NCBI GenBank assembly: GCA_029261895.1
Contig: JAJDAK010000100.1
Location: 1 to 64,000, forward strand
Source of the DNA: Deltaproteobacteria bacterium
GTDB taxonomy: Bacteria > Myxococcota_A > UBA9160 > SZUA-336
Length of the DNA: 64,000 nt
Reading direction: 5' to 3'
Shown: positions 18,481-28,171 of the stretch, piece after piece
How the letters are laid out: each line of letters starts with the position of its first letter
Position numbering within the stretch: position 1 is the first letter of the stretch
Translations under genes and position numbers: made by a program
The notes under the pieces: model-generated
What the model saw: the letters and a program-made list of their open reading frames with translations, nothing else
What the model was told of the DNA's origin: nothing
Database searches by the model: none

Positions 18481-20033
18481 GGACGGAACGAGTAGGCGCG
18501 GCCACCCTTCAAGTTCTGCCGCAGTGTTCGCGTCCAATCCATCCAATCGCAGAGCATTCCGCGTGTCTTACGTGGGTCGATCAAATCGTGAACGCCGAAG
18601 GCTTCTGCGCGTGGAAACGGCGATCGCCCCGCGGATGCAAGGCCTTCGAGTTCACGTCGCTTGGCATCTGGATCATCCGCCTCAGCAATTTCACGCCGAA
18701 ACGCGACCGCGACACCGCCTTCGATCGGCAGCGCGCCGGCTTCGGCGGATGGCCAGGAAAGCACATAACCACCGGGTCCAAAATGCGCCGCGCCCGCGAC
18801 GCCGTATACCTTGCGCACGATCACCGATGCCCAAGGCACGCTCGATTGCATCACGGAGAAGAGCGTCGCCGTGCCATGGCGAATCGTGGCGGCTTTTTCG
18901 GATTCGGGACCGATCATGAAACCGGGTTCATCGACCAACGACACGATGGGAAGATGAAACGTATCGCAGAGGTCGACGAAGCGACGGACCTTCTGCGCAC
19001 CTTCCGCGGTCATTGCGCCGGCATAGAAGTAGGGATCGTTTGCGAGGATTCCGACGGACTCGCCGTTGAGTCGTGCGAGTCCGGTGATCTGCGTGCGACC
19101 GTAATAGGGCGCTAGCTCAAAGAAGGATTCGCGATCGACGATGAGATCGATGACGCGGCGCATCTTATAGGACTTCCGCCGCTCTTCCGGAACGATGTCA
19201 AGCAACGCTTCTTCTTCGCGCTGCGGGTCGTCCTGTATTGCAACGGGTGGAGGTTGTTCCCAAACATTCAGTGGCAGATAGCTGAGGAACCTTCTTATTT
19301 GGCGGAGTGCATCGTTCTCGTCCTCTGCAACGTTGTCCACCACGCCGCTCTTCAAATGGACCGCTGCACCACCGAGTTCTTCCTTGGTTAGTGTCTGGCC
19401 GAGCGCGCGTTCGACTAAGGCGGGCCCGCCGATCATCACCTGTGCGGTATCGCGCGTCATGACCGAAAAATGCGAGGCCACCAGACGCGCGGCCGGAAAT
19501 CCAGCGACGGGACCCAGTGCCGCGGAAACTACGGGAACCGCTCCCATGACCTGCATGATGGATTGGAAGCGCGGTGCAGCGTTGACCGCATCCCCGCGTG
19601 GCATTTGGCCAGGCCCCGGTTGTTTTGTGACGCTGCCGCCGGCGCCCTCGAGTAGGCGAACCAACGGGATTTGAAGCTGCAGTGCCAGTTCTTCGGCATA
19701 GACGCTCTTGCGCAGGCCGGCGGGTGAGGGCGAGCCGCCACGCAGCGTGAAGTCTTCGCCGCCGATTACACAGCGCCGCCCGTCGAGCGTTCCGATGCCG
19801 AGTACGTAGTTCCCCGGTGTAAACGCCTTGAGTTCTCCCGCATCGTTGTACTCCGCATGGCCTGTCAATGGACCCTGTTCGCGAAAACTCCCAGTATCTG
19901 CGAGCCGATCGATGCGCTCACGAATGGTCAATCGACCGGCTGCGTGTTGCTTCGCCACGGCGTCCGCACCGCCCTGTTCGGCGGCGATTGTCTTGCGGTG
20001 ACGTATGGCGTCAACTTCAGTTTCCCAACTCAT
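18477..20033 (-). CDS. acyl-CoA carboxylase carboxyltransferase subunit
   Basis: ERIDRLADTGSFREQGPLTGHAEYND, RLLEGAGGSV, IVSLVDEPGFMIGPESEKAATIRHG, KVYGVAGAAHFGPGGYVLSWPSAE. Confidence 0.93.
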   Translation of the reverse strand: MSWETEVDAIRHRKTIAAEQGGADAVAKQHAAGRLTIRERIDRLADTGSFREQGPLTGHAEYNDAGELKAFTPGNYVLGIGTLDGRRCVIGGEDFTLRGGSPSPAGLRKSVYAEELALQLQIPLVRLLEGAGGSVTKQPGPGQMPRGDAVNAAPRFQSIMQVMGAVPVVSAALGPVAGFPAARLVASHFSVMTRDTAQVMIGGPALVERALGQTLTKEELGGAAVHLKSGVVDNVAEDENDALRQIRRFLSYLPLNVWEQPPPVAIQDDPQREEEALLDIVPEERRKSYKMRRVIDLIVDRESFFELAPYYGRTQITGLARLNGESVGILANDPYFYAGAMTAEGAQKVRRFVDLCDTFHLPIVSLVDEPGFMIGPESEKAATIRHGTATLFSVMQSSVPWASVIVRKVYGVAGAAHFGPGGYVLSWPSAEAGALPIEGGVAVAFRREIAEADDPDAKRRELEGLASAGRSPFPRAEAFGVHDLIDPRKTRGMLCDWMDWTRTLRQNLKGGRAYSFRP

Positions 20034-20097
20034 GGCAGTAGTCTACCCCGTCAGCGATGAAGTGACGCTAAGATAGATAGGGCCATCTGGAGGGGAT

Positions 20098-21498
20098 ATG
20101 GGATCCAGTTCTGACGCAATCGCTGCACTCGATCGGCGCTATGAACGCACGCTCGCGGAGTTGATCGAATTCGCGCGTATCCCCGGAGTTTCTGCGGACA
20201 GCTTTGATCCGTGCGAAGTCGAACGCTCTGCGGAATTCGTTGCGGCGCTGCTCAAAGACGCAGGTTTGTACGACGTCGAAATTCTTCGGCTTGAGGGTGC
20301 GCACCCCTATGTTGTGGGTTCGCGTTTAGATGCGGGCCCGGATGCCCCGACGGCCTTGATCTACGCGCATCACGATGTCCAGCCGCCAGGTCGTGCCGAG
20401 CGCTGGGAGACGGCGGCGTTTGAACCCACGATTCGTGCTGACGGGCGACTCTACGGCCGAGGTGTTGTGGACGACAAGGCCGGTGTGATGATTCATGTTG
20501 CCGCCATTCGTGCGTGGTTGGAGTCTGTTGGGAGCCTTCCGATCAATGTGAAGCTGATTGTTGAGGGAGAGGAAGAGATCGGATCACCGCACCTCGCCGT
20601 GTTCTTGCGCGCACACGAGCACCGCCTCGCTTCCGATGTGATCGTGCTTTCCGATACCGCCAATCTTCAAACAGGATTGCCATCGCTGACTACCAGTTTA
20701 CGAGGGCTTGTGGTTTGCGATCTGACGGTGCGGACACTTTCACATCCGCTGCATAGCGGGATGTGGGGTGGCCCCGTGCTGGATGCTGCGAGCGCGCTGA
20801 CGCGCATCCTTGCCCGCCTCGTGGATGATCAAGGCGTGATTCAAGTGCCGAAGGTTTTTGATGATGTGAGCGAGTTGAGTGACTCATCTCGTGCACGACT
20901 CGAAGCATTGCCTTTTGACGCTGCGTTGTTTGCGCGCGAAGCTGGACTGGTGGCGAACGCGGAATTGGCTGGGGAAGTCAATCGATCGGTTTATGAACGT
21001 CTCTGGTGGCGTCCTTCGCTTGCCATTACCGCGACAGAAACTGCGACGCTCGCGGCATCGGCAAATCAACTCATCGATGAAGCGCGCGCACGTTTGGCTA
21101 TTCGACTGGCGCCGTCTCAAGATGCGAGCCGAGTGGCAGGGCTGGTATCTGATTTTCTGAAACGCGATCCGCCCGGGGGCGCGATGGTCGAAGTCGAAGT
21201 CGCGTGCGCGTCCGGTGGTTGGTCGATCGAACCTGAGGGCCCCGCGTTCGACGCGGCACGCCGTGCGTTGCAGGCGGGCTTCGAGACGGATGCGGTTGAA
21301 ATCGGCTGTGGAGGTTCGATTCCGTTTGTCGCGCCATTCTCTGAGGTCTTGGGTGGCGTGCCCGCGCTGCTACTCGGATTGGAAGATCCGATCTGTAACG
21401 CACACGGTGAGAATGAAAGCCTCGAGCTTGGGGATTTTCGCAAAGCATGCCGTTCGGCGGTCTATCTGTTGGATGCATTGAGTCGGGTCACGTTGTAA
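20098..21498 (+). CDS. M20 family metallopeptidase (dipeptidase-like)
   Basis: ALIYAHHDVQPPGRAERWETAAFEPTIRADGRLYGRGVVDDKAGVMIHVAAIRA; VEGEEEIGSPHL. Confidence 0.95.
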   Translation: MGSSSDAIAALDRRYERTLAELIEFARIPGVSADSFDPCEVERSAEFVAALLKDAGLYDVEILRLEGAHPYVVGSRLDAGPDAPTALIYAHHDVQPPGRAERWETAAFEPTIRADGRLYGRGVVDDKAGVMIHVAAIRAWLESVGSLPINVKLIVEGEEEIGSPHLAVFLRAHEHRLASDVIVLSDTANLQTGLPSLTTSLRGLVVCDLTVRTLSHPLHSGMWGGPVLDAASALTRILARLVDDQGVIQVPKVFDDVSELSDSSRARLEALPFDAALFAREAGLVANAELAGEVNRSVYERLWWRPSLAITATETATLAASANQLIDEARARLAIRLAPSQDASRVAGLVSDFLKRDPPGGAMVEVEVACASGGWSIEPEGPAFDAARRALQAGFETDAVEIGCGGSIPFVAPFSEVLGGVPALLLGLEDPICNAHGENESLELGDFRKACRSAVYLLDALSRVTL

Positions 21499-22200
21499 AT
21501 GAGGACGCACCGCTTTCGCTATTTGGCTTGGGGAGCACTCTTGGCCCTTGGTGCACCTGTGGGCTGGTTGCTGCTTTCGAGCTGGCTCGGCGATCCGGGT
21601 GGCGGGATTTGGCTCTATGTCTATCTGACACTTTCAACGTTAATCGCGTTTGCGTCTTTTGGTTATACGCTGGGGTCGAAGCAGGACGCGTTGGCGCGCC
21701 TAGCGGCAAAAGATGCGCTAACGGGCTTGGTCAATCAGGCTGAGTTCATGCGCACGGCTGAGCTTCTCTTGGCGCTGTCTGAACGTGAGTGGACGCCGCT
21801 CACGATCGTGATGATCGATATCGATTATTTCAAGCAGGTGAATGACGATTACGGTCATCTTGTTGGCAACGAGATCATCAAAGAAGTTGCGTCAATCCTC
21901 GAAGAGTGCACGCGTCGTTCGGATGTTGTCGCGCGCTTTGGTGGCGACGAGTTCGCAATCTGCCTTCCGCATACGGGGCGGGACACATCAGAAATGGTTT
22001 CGGAACGAATTCGCGAACGAGTCCAGGAAAATGCGTTCGAGATTTCAGGAAACTCCATCAGAATTACGCTGAGCCTCGGCGTCAGTGAGTACGATGGTAA
22101 GAGTGTTACGACGGTTGGTGGAATGACCGAAAGTGCGGACCGAGCGCTCTATCGGGCCAAGCAAGAGGGGCGAAATCGCGTCTGCTTCCGGAACGCTTAG
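21499..22200 (+). CDS. membrane-anchored GGDEF diguanylate cyclase
   Basis: Two N-terminal TM segments; DALTGLVNQAEF, RFGGDEFAICLP. Confidence 0.95.
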   Translation: MRTHRFRYLAWGALLALGAPVGWLLLSSWLGDPGGGIWLYVYLTLSTLIAFASFGYTLGSKQDALARLAAKDALTGLVNQAEFMRTAELLLALSEREWTPLTIVMIDIDYFKQVNDDYGHLVGNEIIKEVASILEECTRRSDVVARFGGDEFAICLPHTGRDTSEMVSERIRERVQENAFEISGNSIRITLSLGVSEYDGKSVTTVGGMTESADRALYRAKQEGRNRVCFRNA

Positions 22201-22697
22201 GTGCCGAAGAGGCGATGGAGTGCGCATTGCAAGTGGAGATCGAAACTCGGCTGCTCGGCCAATTGGAAACCGCGTTCGGCGCCTCGAAGGATCCGCTCAC
22301 GAAACTCCATTGCTGCTGCGCCCCGAGTGCTTCGATATGCGCGCCGTAGATAGCCCTGAATTGCGTCGATGAGCCGCGCCGCGGTCGCTTCGGCTGAAAG
22401 GTCTTCGGGTTGATCGACCGTTTCGAGATAGGCGCTGCGCCCCGCGTGTTCGAACGCCTGATCGGGGACTTCGAGCGCTTCTTCGAGCGCCTGTAATACG
22501 GTTTCTAAGAGCTCACGGTGTGCGAGCAGCGCGGCAGCATGGTCTGAGATCTCGAGTTCGTCGCCGGGTTCACGGTGTTGAGGTTCATGTTCATCGCAGG
22601 CGGTACGGCGTCGAACACCGATACGGCTTAGCGCCGTTGGTGCCGCGATCGCCGCGATCGCGATGGGGTCGCCACTACCGGAACTGCGATTTGCCAT
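22197..22697 (-). CDS. conserved protein of unknown function, paralog of 57950..58510 (possibly DUF5610-like)
   Basis: Start at MANRSSGSG; shared block EISDHAAALLAHRELL...AGRSAYLETVDQPEDLSAEATAARLIDAIQGYLRRAY. Confidence 0.65.
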   Translation of the reverse strand: MANRSSGSGDPIAIAAIAAPTALSRIGVRRRTACDEHEPQHREPGDELEISDHAAALLAHRELLETVLQALEEALEVPDQAFEHAGRSAYLETVDQPEDLSAEATAARLIDAIQGYLRRAYRSTRGAAAMEFRERILRGAERGFQLAEQPSFDLHLQCALHRLFGT

Positions 22698-22878
22698 CGC
22701 CAGAACTCCCCTGGCCTCCGATTTGTTAAATCGGCATCGCCCGGGGGCGAGCTTGAGCGCAGCCGGGCTCGGTCGTGCATGTGACGACGTAAGCATTTGA
22801 ATTTGTAATGTTTCGAGTATCGACGCTGTCGATGGGCGGATTCCTTGATACACTCTCGCGGCTTCTGGGAGAGTTACG

Positions 22879-23580
22879 ATGAGTCGGGTTTATCAATGGT
22901 TCTACGATCGGTGGAAGCGCTCCGCGTTGCGGCGCTGGGCGCGCACGTTGGATCTATACCAAGCTTGGCGTGAATCAGCGCTATGGGACTGGCTTACGCG
23001 TTTGCGCGTGGCGACCGGACCCATCCGGCATTCCCTCCGCGGTGCGCGCAATGCGGGTCGGGTGCAAAGGTCGGTTCCGTTACTTCCTGAGGATGCGACC
23101 TACAAGCGTAAGCGCCAGCACGTATTGGTCGATTTGATTCATGAGCAGTTTTCGAATCAAGAACTGTTCATGGCAGAGATTGGTACCGACAACGGCCAGA
23201 CCGCTGCCCATATCACGCGCTACTGTCCGCAGATTAAGAAACTTGTCGCGGTGGATCTCGAAGCGCCATCGGCAGACGACGACCAGCTACGGGGCATCGA
23301 TCGAATTCAGTTCATCAAAGGTTATTCGGACGAGGTGGCCAAGCAGTTTGAAGATGAACATTTCGATATTGTTTTCGTAGATGCCGACCATTCCGAAGAA
23401 TGGGTCGATCGCGATGTTCATGCCTGGTTCCCGAAAGTCAAAAAAGGCGGCATCATCGCGGGCCATGACTACGGCGCTAACCACTTCCCCGGTGTTCGCA
23501 TCGCGGTGGATCGATTCTTTGAGCGACATCCCTACCCCATAAAGATCGAAGCCAATAAAGTTTGGTGGACGCACCGCTAG
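22879..23580 (+). CDS. class I SAM-dependent methyltransferase-like protein
   Basis: MAEIGTDNGQTAAHITRYCPQIKKLVAVDLE; FDIVFVDADHSEEWVDRDVHAWFPKVKKGGIIAGHDYG. Confidence 0.8.
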   Translation: MSRVYQWFYDRWKRSALRRWARTLDLYQAWRESALWDWLTRLRVATGPIRHSLRGARNAGRVQRSVPLLPEDATYKRKRQHVLVDLIHEQFSNQELFMAEIGTDNGQTAAHITRYCPQIKKLVAVDLEAPSADDDQLRGIDRIQFIKGYSDEVAKQFEDEHFDIVFVDADHSEEWVDRDVHAWFPKVKKGGIIAGHDYGANHFPGVRIAVDRFFERHPYPIKIEANKVWWTHR

Positions 23581-23581
23581 G

Positions 23582-24565
23582 CTAAGGCGTTGGATTGAGA
23601 CCTGGATGAAGTTCGGGTGATCCTCGATAGACTTCAGGCGGAACGGCGGGCGTCAGATCCGCCGGCAGTTCGATTCGCGTCGCGATCCGATCCATTTTCC
23701 GCATGATCTCAAGCGGGGGTTCGGCATCCGGTGACGGATTGCGTTTGAAGTAAAGCGCGATTGCCTTTTCGTAGAGCGCGTTCGCCTCTGGATAGCGTTC
23801 GCGAATGACAGATGCGTCGCCTTGAAGTTCCCAGCCCGTCGGGTGATTCGGATCGGCTTCTTGGATTCGCCGAGCATAGATTTCCATCGCGTCCGCGTTT
23901 GCATCGATCCGGTGGTAGATTCCCGCGCGAAGGTCACGGATGAGTTCGGCTTCGGCGGAGTCGCGGCGTTTCTGCAGTTCAAAGGTGAGTCCCTGCGACT
24001 TCGCTCGCCCCTGCCACATATCGCTGGCGTCGCGCGTGTCGAGAGTCGCGCGGATGGTGTAGGGCCCCTTGGGTAGTTTCGAGAGGGTATCGGCATCGAT
24101 GCCGAAGAAGAATCCTGCCGCGTTGTTGGCGTCGAGCTTGATCGTCGTGGGGACTTCGGCATTTTTCGATAGGCTACGTGCGGCATTGGGTACGAGATTT
24201 CCGTCGGGGCCCGTGAGTTCGCAGTGCACGAGTTGAGCAAGCGGTGACGTCGCGTTCCCCAATGTGAACGAGGGAACGGTTTTCTGCTGCAGTGTTCCCA
24301 AAAACTGCTGACGCAGCGTCGTGTTGATATCGCCCTTGTCCAACGCTTGCTTCACCGCTGCGACATCCAAGTTATGTTGCTCTGCAGCAAGTGCGGTAGG
24401 GTTCGCAAGTCCGACGTAGAGCAACAAAGGGTCTCTTGGATCGTGCACGCGATCGGATTCAAATGCCGCACTGAGACTTAGATCCGGTGTAATGGGGGTG
24501 TCGGCTGTCGCAACGTTCGCGACGAGCAGGCTCGCCAGTAGAATCAGGGTTCGTTTACTCGCCAT
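23582..24565 (-). CDS. exported protein of unknown function
   Basis: Signal peptide (MASKRTLILLASLLVANVATA); TPR-like segment near C-terminus. Confidence 0.65.
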   Translation of the reverse strand: MASKRTLILLASLLVANVATADTPITPDLSLSAAFESDRVHDPRDPLLLYVGLANPTALAAEQHNLDVAAVKQALDKGDINTTLRQQFLGTLQQKTVPSFTLGNATSPLAQLVHCELTGPDGNLVPNAARSLSKNAEVPTTIKLDANNAAGFFFGIDADTLSKLPKGPYTIRATLDTRDASDMWQGRAKSQGLTFELQKRRDSAEAELIRDLRAGIYHRIDANADAMEIYARRIQEADPNHPTGWELQGDASVIRERYPEANALYEKAIALYFKRNPSPDAEPPLEIMRKMDRIATRIELPADLTPAVPPEVYRGSPELHPGLNPTP

Positions 24566-26681
24566 CGTTTACCTGTAGTTGGCTTTTGCAATTCCCTTTG
24601 GTGGCATTGGACGCCGCACGCCCACCCGCATTGTATCCGGTGCCGTTGGGTGAATCGCAGAAATCCCCTGACGCGGCATAGGGTTTCGCGCAAGTGATCC
24701 GTAGGTTGCGTTCCATGAACGCCGTACCCCAGGGGTAGTAACGCATATTGCAACTCGCCATCCCGCTGGTCACGCTGTGTTTCTCGCCAAACCATATTCG
24801 GGCGGGTAGGTCGTAGCCACAGAGCTTCTTGGCCTCAACCGAGATGCCTCCCCGGTAACGGTACGATGGCCATCCGCGTAAGTCTGCTACGTGTGTGACC
24901 AAGATGCGCTCCGTCTTGCCTCGGGGTCCGTGGTGCTCGATTTTCACGGAATGCGCGAGTTCGTGCGCGGTCGTCTCCGCCAGATCATATTCACTGTCGC
25001 TGCGCGAGCGGTTGACCTTGACTTCAACAACATTCTTAGGCGGTCCGAGGCCCGAGATGCCGCGGGTGTGAACCGCGCGACCCATCGCGCTGATGTTGTT
25101 GTCTACTACCAGCTTTACACCGTTTTGGTCGTGTAGATGTGAGTGACCGAAGTTGAAGTTGATGACGGTGCCTTTGGCGCCCGCGAGCTCGGAGCCGTTG
25201 ACTTGATGAACGCGTAGTTCCGACGCGCGGAACTTACCCATCGGCAGGTTATCCCGGTTGTGTACGAAGAAGTCCTTCTTCTCAAGACTGGTCCGCGTGT
25301 GTTCGTCTTTTACGTAAAAACCGCGGTATTCTTCATATGCGCTGAGTCCATCGCCTTTGACGCCGTTGCCCACCGGATCGTCTTCTTTATCGTCGTCGGA
25401 ACCCGGTTTGTGGAGTTCGTCGGGATACCAGCCGTCAGCGATCTGATTGTGGTTGTCGTCCTTGGGGAGCTTGACCATGTGCTCCCGTTTCGCGACGTTC
25501 GCTTCCACGGCGATGTTGTCTATGCCGTTCCAATCGAGCGGGCGTTTAAGTGGTACGCACTCATCACAATAAGCTTCAAGTAATGACCAACTTCCAAAGT
25601 CTTCACTGGTGACGGTGAAGAGGTTATAGCTCTTGGGTTCGTTGGTTTGGCAATGCTTATAGAGGTGCGCTTTGACCTCGGATTCGTCACAAGTTGATGT
25701 ATCGTTCTTATCCGCAGGAAAGTACAAGTCGGGTGAATTCTGGGGTCCCGGTTGGATGTCTTTGTTGAGGCAGACGCCCTTCTGTCGGGATCGCTCCACA
25801 AAACGGATGTGAATGATGCGTTTCTCCTCTGTTCGCACCCAGACGTTGTTCCGTTTTTGGTAGAGCTCCGCATTCATCCAGGTGCTCTTGGCGTATTTGG
25901 GAATCCATCGGTCGGAATCACGCATGAGCAGAATTCCCACTGGGCCACCCAATTCCTCGCCGTAGATCGTCGGTGGGGGTGTGTCTCTTGGGTCGTTTGC
26001 ATCGTCATCGCTCCAGGTCGTACTCGACCAGCCTGATGCCGCCTCGAAAGTCATGCTTTCGTAGGTAGCCCCCAGGCTTAGGCCGTAGCTCCCAACCAAC
26101 GACTCGTGGCCGAGCTTAAGTGAGCCCGCGTCCCACTCGATCTCTTGGCCGGCAATGAACCCTTCAACGTTACCCACTGTCGGTGCGGCGGTTACATTGG
26201 CGTCAACGGGTTTGCCGTTCGGGTCGGTGACGCGCACCGTTACACTTTGACTTTCATCATCGGAATCGGGCTTGCCGTCGGGTATCGTCGCGTCGCCGTC
26301 GCCTAAGAGATGTGAATCGAGTTCCGGTAGTTGGAAATCCTGGCAAGAGTCAGGCTCGCAAAGGCGGACCTGCGATTTTAAGCAGTAACCATTCTCGAAG
26401 CCCGATAAGAGCGAACCCGTGATCGGAAGGCTGACCAAGGTTCCGCCGCCGGCTTCTTCCGGGATGGGGGTTGCCTGACAATTCTCGGGGTCTACGCCGA
26501 GTTCGTTTCCGATTTGCTCGCAATCCGTGGGGATATTTAGGTCGATCAGGAAGCGTCGCGTGGGGTCGAGCTCGACCTCGATCAATTTCGTATCGATCGT
26601 GACCAGCGGTGGCTCTTCGCCGGCATTCACCGGTAGCGCGGCGACGGCAATGGCGATCGCCAATAGGATTCGATGTCGCAT
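24555..26681 (-). CDS. secreted putative zinc metalloprotease (metzincin-like) with Ca-binding-like segment
   Basis: Signal peptide; TTAHELAHSVKIEHHG (HExxHxxxxxH); later SGMASCNMRY possible Met-turn; DDNHNQIADGWYPDE...DGLSAYEEYRGF EF-hand/TSP3-like. Confidence 0.65.
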   Translation of the reverse strand: MRHRILLAIAIAVAALPVNAGEEPPLVTIDTKLIEVELDPTRRFLIDLNIPTDCEQIGNELGVDPENCQATPIPEEAGGGTLVSLPITGSLLSGFENGYCLKSQVRLCEPDSCQDFQLPELDSHLLGDGDATIPDGKPDSDDESQSVTVRVTDPNGKPVDANVTAAPTVGNVEGFIAGQEIEWDAGSLKLGHESLVGSYGLSLGATYESMTFEAASGWSSTTWSDDDANDPRDTPPPTIYGEELGGPVGILLMRDSDRWIPKYAKSTWMNAELYQKRNNVWVRTEEKRIIHIRFVERSRQKGVCLNKDIQPGPQNSPDLYFPADKNDTSTCDESEVKAHLYKHCQTNEPKSYNLFTVTSEDFGSWSLLEAYCDECVPLKRPLDWNGIDNIAVEANVAKREHMVKLPKDDNHNQIADGWYPDELHKPGSDDDKEDDPVGNGVKGDGLSAYEEYRGFYVKDEHTRTSLEKKDFFVHNRDNLPMGKFRASELRVHQVNGSELAGAKGTVINFNFGHSHLHDQNGVKLVVDNNISAMGRAVHTRGISGLGPPKNVVEVKVNRSRSDSEYDLAETTAHELAHSVKIEHHGPRGKTERILVTHVADLRGWPSYRYRGGISVEAKKLCGYDLPARIWFGEKHSVTSGMASCNMRYYPWGTAFMERNLRITCAKPYAASGDFCDSPNGTGYNAGGRAASNATKGNCKSQLQVNDGE

Positions 26682-26684
26682 CGC

Positions 26685-28064
26685 TTAACCCAGCGTCAAC
26701 GTAAAACGCGCTTCGCGTTTACGTCCATTTTCATGCTCTGTGATGAGTCGTAGAATCCACTTATTCGATCCGGTGAAGCGTTCCGGGTCAAACTCGATCA
26801 GAACACTATCTCGCATGGGTTCACGCATGATCTGAGATGCCTCGCCGAAAGAACTGGGGTTTTCTCCCTTTCCCGCTTCGATCCAAGCCTGCTTGAATTG
26901 ATCGGCGTCCATCGTGCCGATCACCTGAATGAGCCTTTTGCTGTCGCGTTCAATCAACTGAACATTTTGAATTTCGGCATCGACGTAGAAGCCAGGATCG
27001 GCCCGAAGCGCAGCGGCGGCATCGAGGCGACCGTAGCCGGTGAGCTGGTCGATACCGGGTGTCTCGGTATCTTTCGCCGATTGAAGCATCATCCGCGTGA
27101 CTTGTTCTGCATTGAGGGCGGGATTCATCGCGATTAACAGCGAAGCGACACCGCTTACAAAGGGTGCTGCGAACGAAGTACCCGACGCGCGGTAGTAGCG
27201 TTTCTCGGTACCGACGATCCATTGACCGGCTGTGTAGCCTTCGATGCCTGCGACGCGTGCAAAGTCCGTGCGCCGCGCGCGCAACGAGAGGATATCCTCA
27301 CCGGGCGCGGCGATGTCGACAGCAGTGCCCCAGTTCGAAAATGCGATCCGCTTGTCCGCGGTATCCGTTGCCGCCACGGTGATGACGTCTTCAATACCTG
27401 CCATCCCGAACTCGTTCGCGTTGCTACCGGTATTTCCAGATGCCACCACGATCACGACGCCTTTGCGGTGGGCGTACTCGACGGCCTGCCGTTCGGCTTG
27501 GCTGACTTTCTTACTACCGACGCTCAAGTTGATGACGCGCGCGCCGTTTTCCGTCGCATAGTAGATAGCGCTCGCGATGCCCGAGCTGCGCCCACGTCCG
27601 ATGAAGTTCAAGACTTTTAGAGACATAATCCGCGCGCCCAAATTGACACCGGCGATGCCTTCGCCATTGCCCGTCCAGGCCGCAATCACACCTGAGACAT
27701 GCGTCCCGTGACCGCAACGATCCCAGGGGTTGTTGTCACCATCCACGAAGTTCCAACCAATGAGATCGTCGACGTAGCCGTTGCCATCGTCATCGATGCC
27801 GTTCGCGCGTTCGTTTGGGTTACGCCAGACGGTTTCTGGTCGCAGGTCGGGATGAAAGTAATCGATGCCGGTGTCGATGACCGCGACAATGACGGGGTGC
27901 TCAACGCCGGTGGTGATTTCCCAACCTGACTTCCCGGTACCCAGTTCCGTGAAGCCGATCTTGCGTAGACCCCATTGGTCGAAGGTGGCTTGACCCCACG
28001 TGCCCGAGGAGACGAAGAGCGGGTCCACTGTGCCCTGTGCGTGTGCGAATCCGCAGATCGACAC
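26685..28064 (-). CDS. secreted subtilisin-like (S8) serine protease
   Basis: Catalytic triad motifs VIAVIDTGIDYFHPDL, GHGTHVSGVIAA, SGTSFAAPFVSGVASLL; coding likely extends upstream to about 28109. Confidence 0.93.
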   Translation of the reverse strand: MSICGFAHAQGTVDPLFVSSGTWGQATFDQWGLRKIGFTELGTGKSGWEITTGVEHPVIVAVIDTGIDYFHPDLRPETVWRNPNERANGIDDDGNGYVDDLIGWNFVDGDNNPWDRCGHGTHVSGVIAAWTGNGEGIAGVNLGARIMSLKVLNFIGRGRSSGIASAIYYATENGARVINLSVGSKKVSQAERQAVEYAHRKGVVIVVASGNTGSNANEFGMAGIEDVITVAATDTADKRIAFSNWGTAVDIAAPGEDILSLRARRTDFARVAGIEGYTAGQWIVGTEKRYYRASGTSFAAPFVSGVASLLIAMNPALNAEQVTRMMLQSAKDTETPGIDQLTGYGRLDAAAALRADPGFYVDAEIQNVQLIERDSKRLIQVIGTMDADQFKQAWIEAGKGENPSSFGEASQIMREPMRDSVLIEFDPERFTGSNKWILRLITEHENGRKREARFTLTLG

Positions 28065-28171
28065 GAGTATGGCAAAGAGGAGTTTCTTGCTTGAAATGGC
28101 AGCCCCCAGCGCGGCGATTCCGCTTGATCGATGCGATCAAACGAATACTAGAGCGGGGGCAGGATGTCGAG

